Assembly: GCA_027604685.1 (NCBI GenBank)
Contig: JADHYX010000405.1
Span: forward strand, 1-19,792
DNA from: Lobulomyces angularis
Lineage: Eukaryota; Chytridiomycota; Chytridiomycetes; Lobulomycetales; Lobulomycetaceae
DNA length: 19,792 bases
Reading direction: 5' to 3'
The notes under the pieces were generated by a model that did no database searches, was not told the DNA's origin, and was given only the letters and a program-made list of their open reading frames with translations. Shown here piece after piece: positions 19,634 to 19,792 of the stretch (positions within the stretch are counted from its first letter, which is position 1; each line of letters begins with the position of its first letter). The position numbers and the translations under genes are program-made.

Positions 19634-19792
19634 CTAAAATGTACATTTATATAAATTTTTTTTTTAATTTTAAAAAACAAAAAAAAAAAATTTTTTAAAA
19701 ATTTTTTTTTTAAATTTTTTAAATTAATTTTTTTTTTTTTTTTTTCTTTTTCTTTGTTTGAAAAGTAGCAACTTTTTTTAAGTAAAAACGTC
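19634..19792 (-). other. Partial intron at the right edge
   Basis: Upstream of the acceptor at 19634-19636 the transcript strand is A/T runs with no convincing exon to the window end. The last bases may include a donor (GACGTTTTT) but this cannot be settled. Confidence 0.5.

Overview
This is an AT-rich, intron-dense eukaryotic nuclear segment, most likely fungal. Six genes can be read. Every coding region is cut by short GT-AG introns (37-228 nt, mostly 40-65). I rebuilt all exons by hand and inferred 50 introns, plus one running off the right edge. In the five complete genes the exons join into one uninterrupted frame ending at a stop, and the protein lengths fit the families that are recognised. 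A fungal source is suggested by the VPS10 receptor with an acidic cytosolic tail, a PHO89-type phosphate transporter, and a probable fungal transcription-factor middle homology region. The AT richness and long A/T homopolymers would fit an early-diverging or reduced lineage, but the species cannot be named from this window.

Layout: 336-8096 (+) is a giant VPS10/sortilin receptor of 28 exons and 2173 residues. It has three complete Vps10 modules where the yeast protein has two. Convergent to it, 8267-10064 (-) is Rab GDP dissociation inhibitor (8 exons, 445 aa). The same strand continues with 10452-11983 (-), the PP2A activator PTPA (7 exons including a 13-nt microexon, 321 aa), and 12491-13953 (-), an unassigned protein with three CCHC zinc knuckles (4 exons, 436 aa). 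A 2.1-kb gap follows. It holds a GC-rich island (14264-14590) with direct, inverted and 20-bp tandem repeats, then about 1.4 kb of unexplained sequence leading into the PHO89 promoter. 16033-17762 (+) is a PiT-family phosphate transporter (4 exons, 525 aa). Convergent to it, 18010-19633 (-) is the 3' part of a probable fungal transcription factor whose start lies beyond the window.

VPS10 and GDI both act in Golgi/endosome traffic (cargo receptor and Rab recycling), but they are convergent and nothing in the sequence shows co-regulation. The other neighbours look functionally unrelated. The points that stand out are the triple Vps10 receptor, the PTPA microexon, four introns that are multiples of three without stops, and the GC island. 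I found no tRNA, rRNA, CRISPR array or intact transposon.
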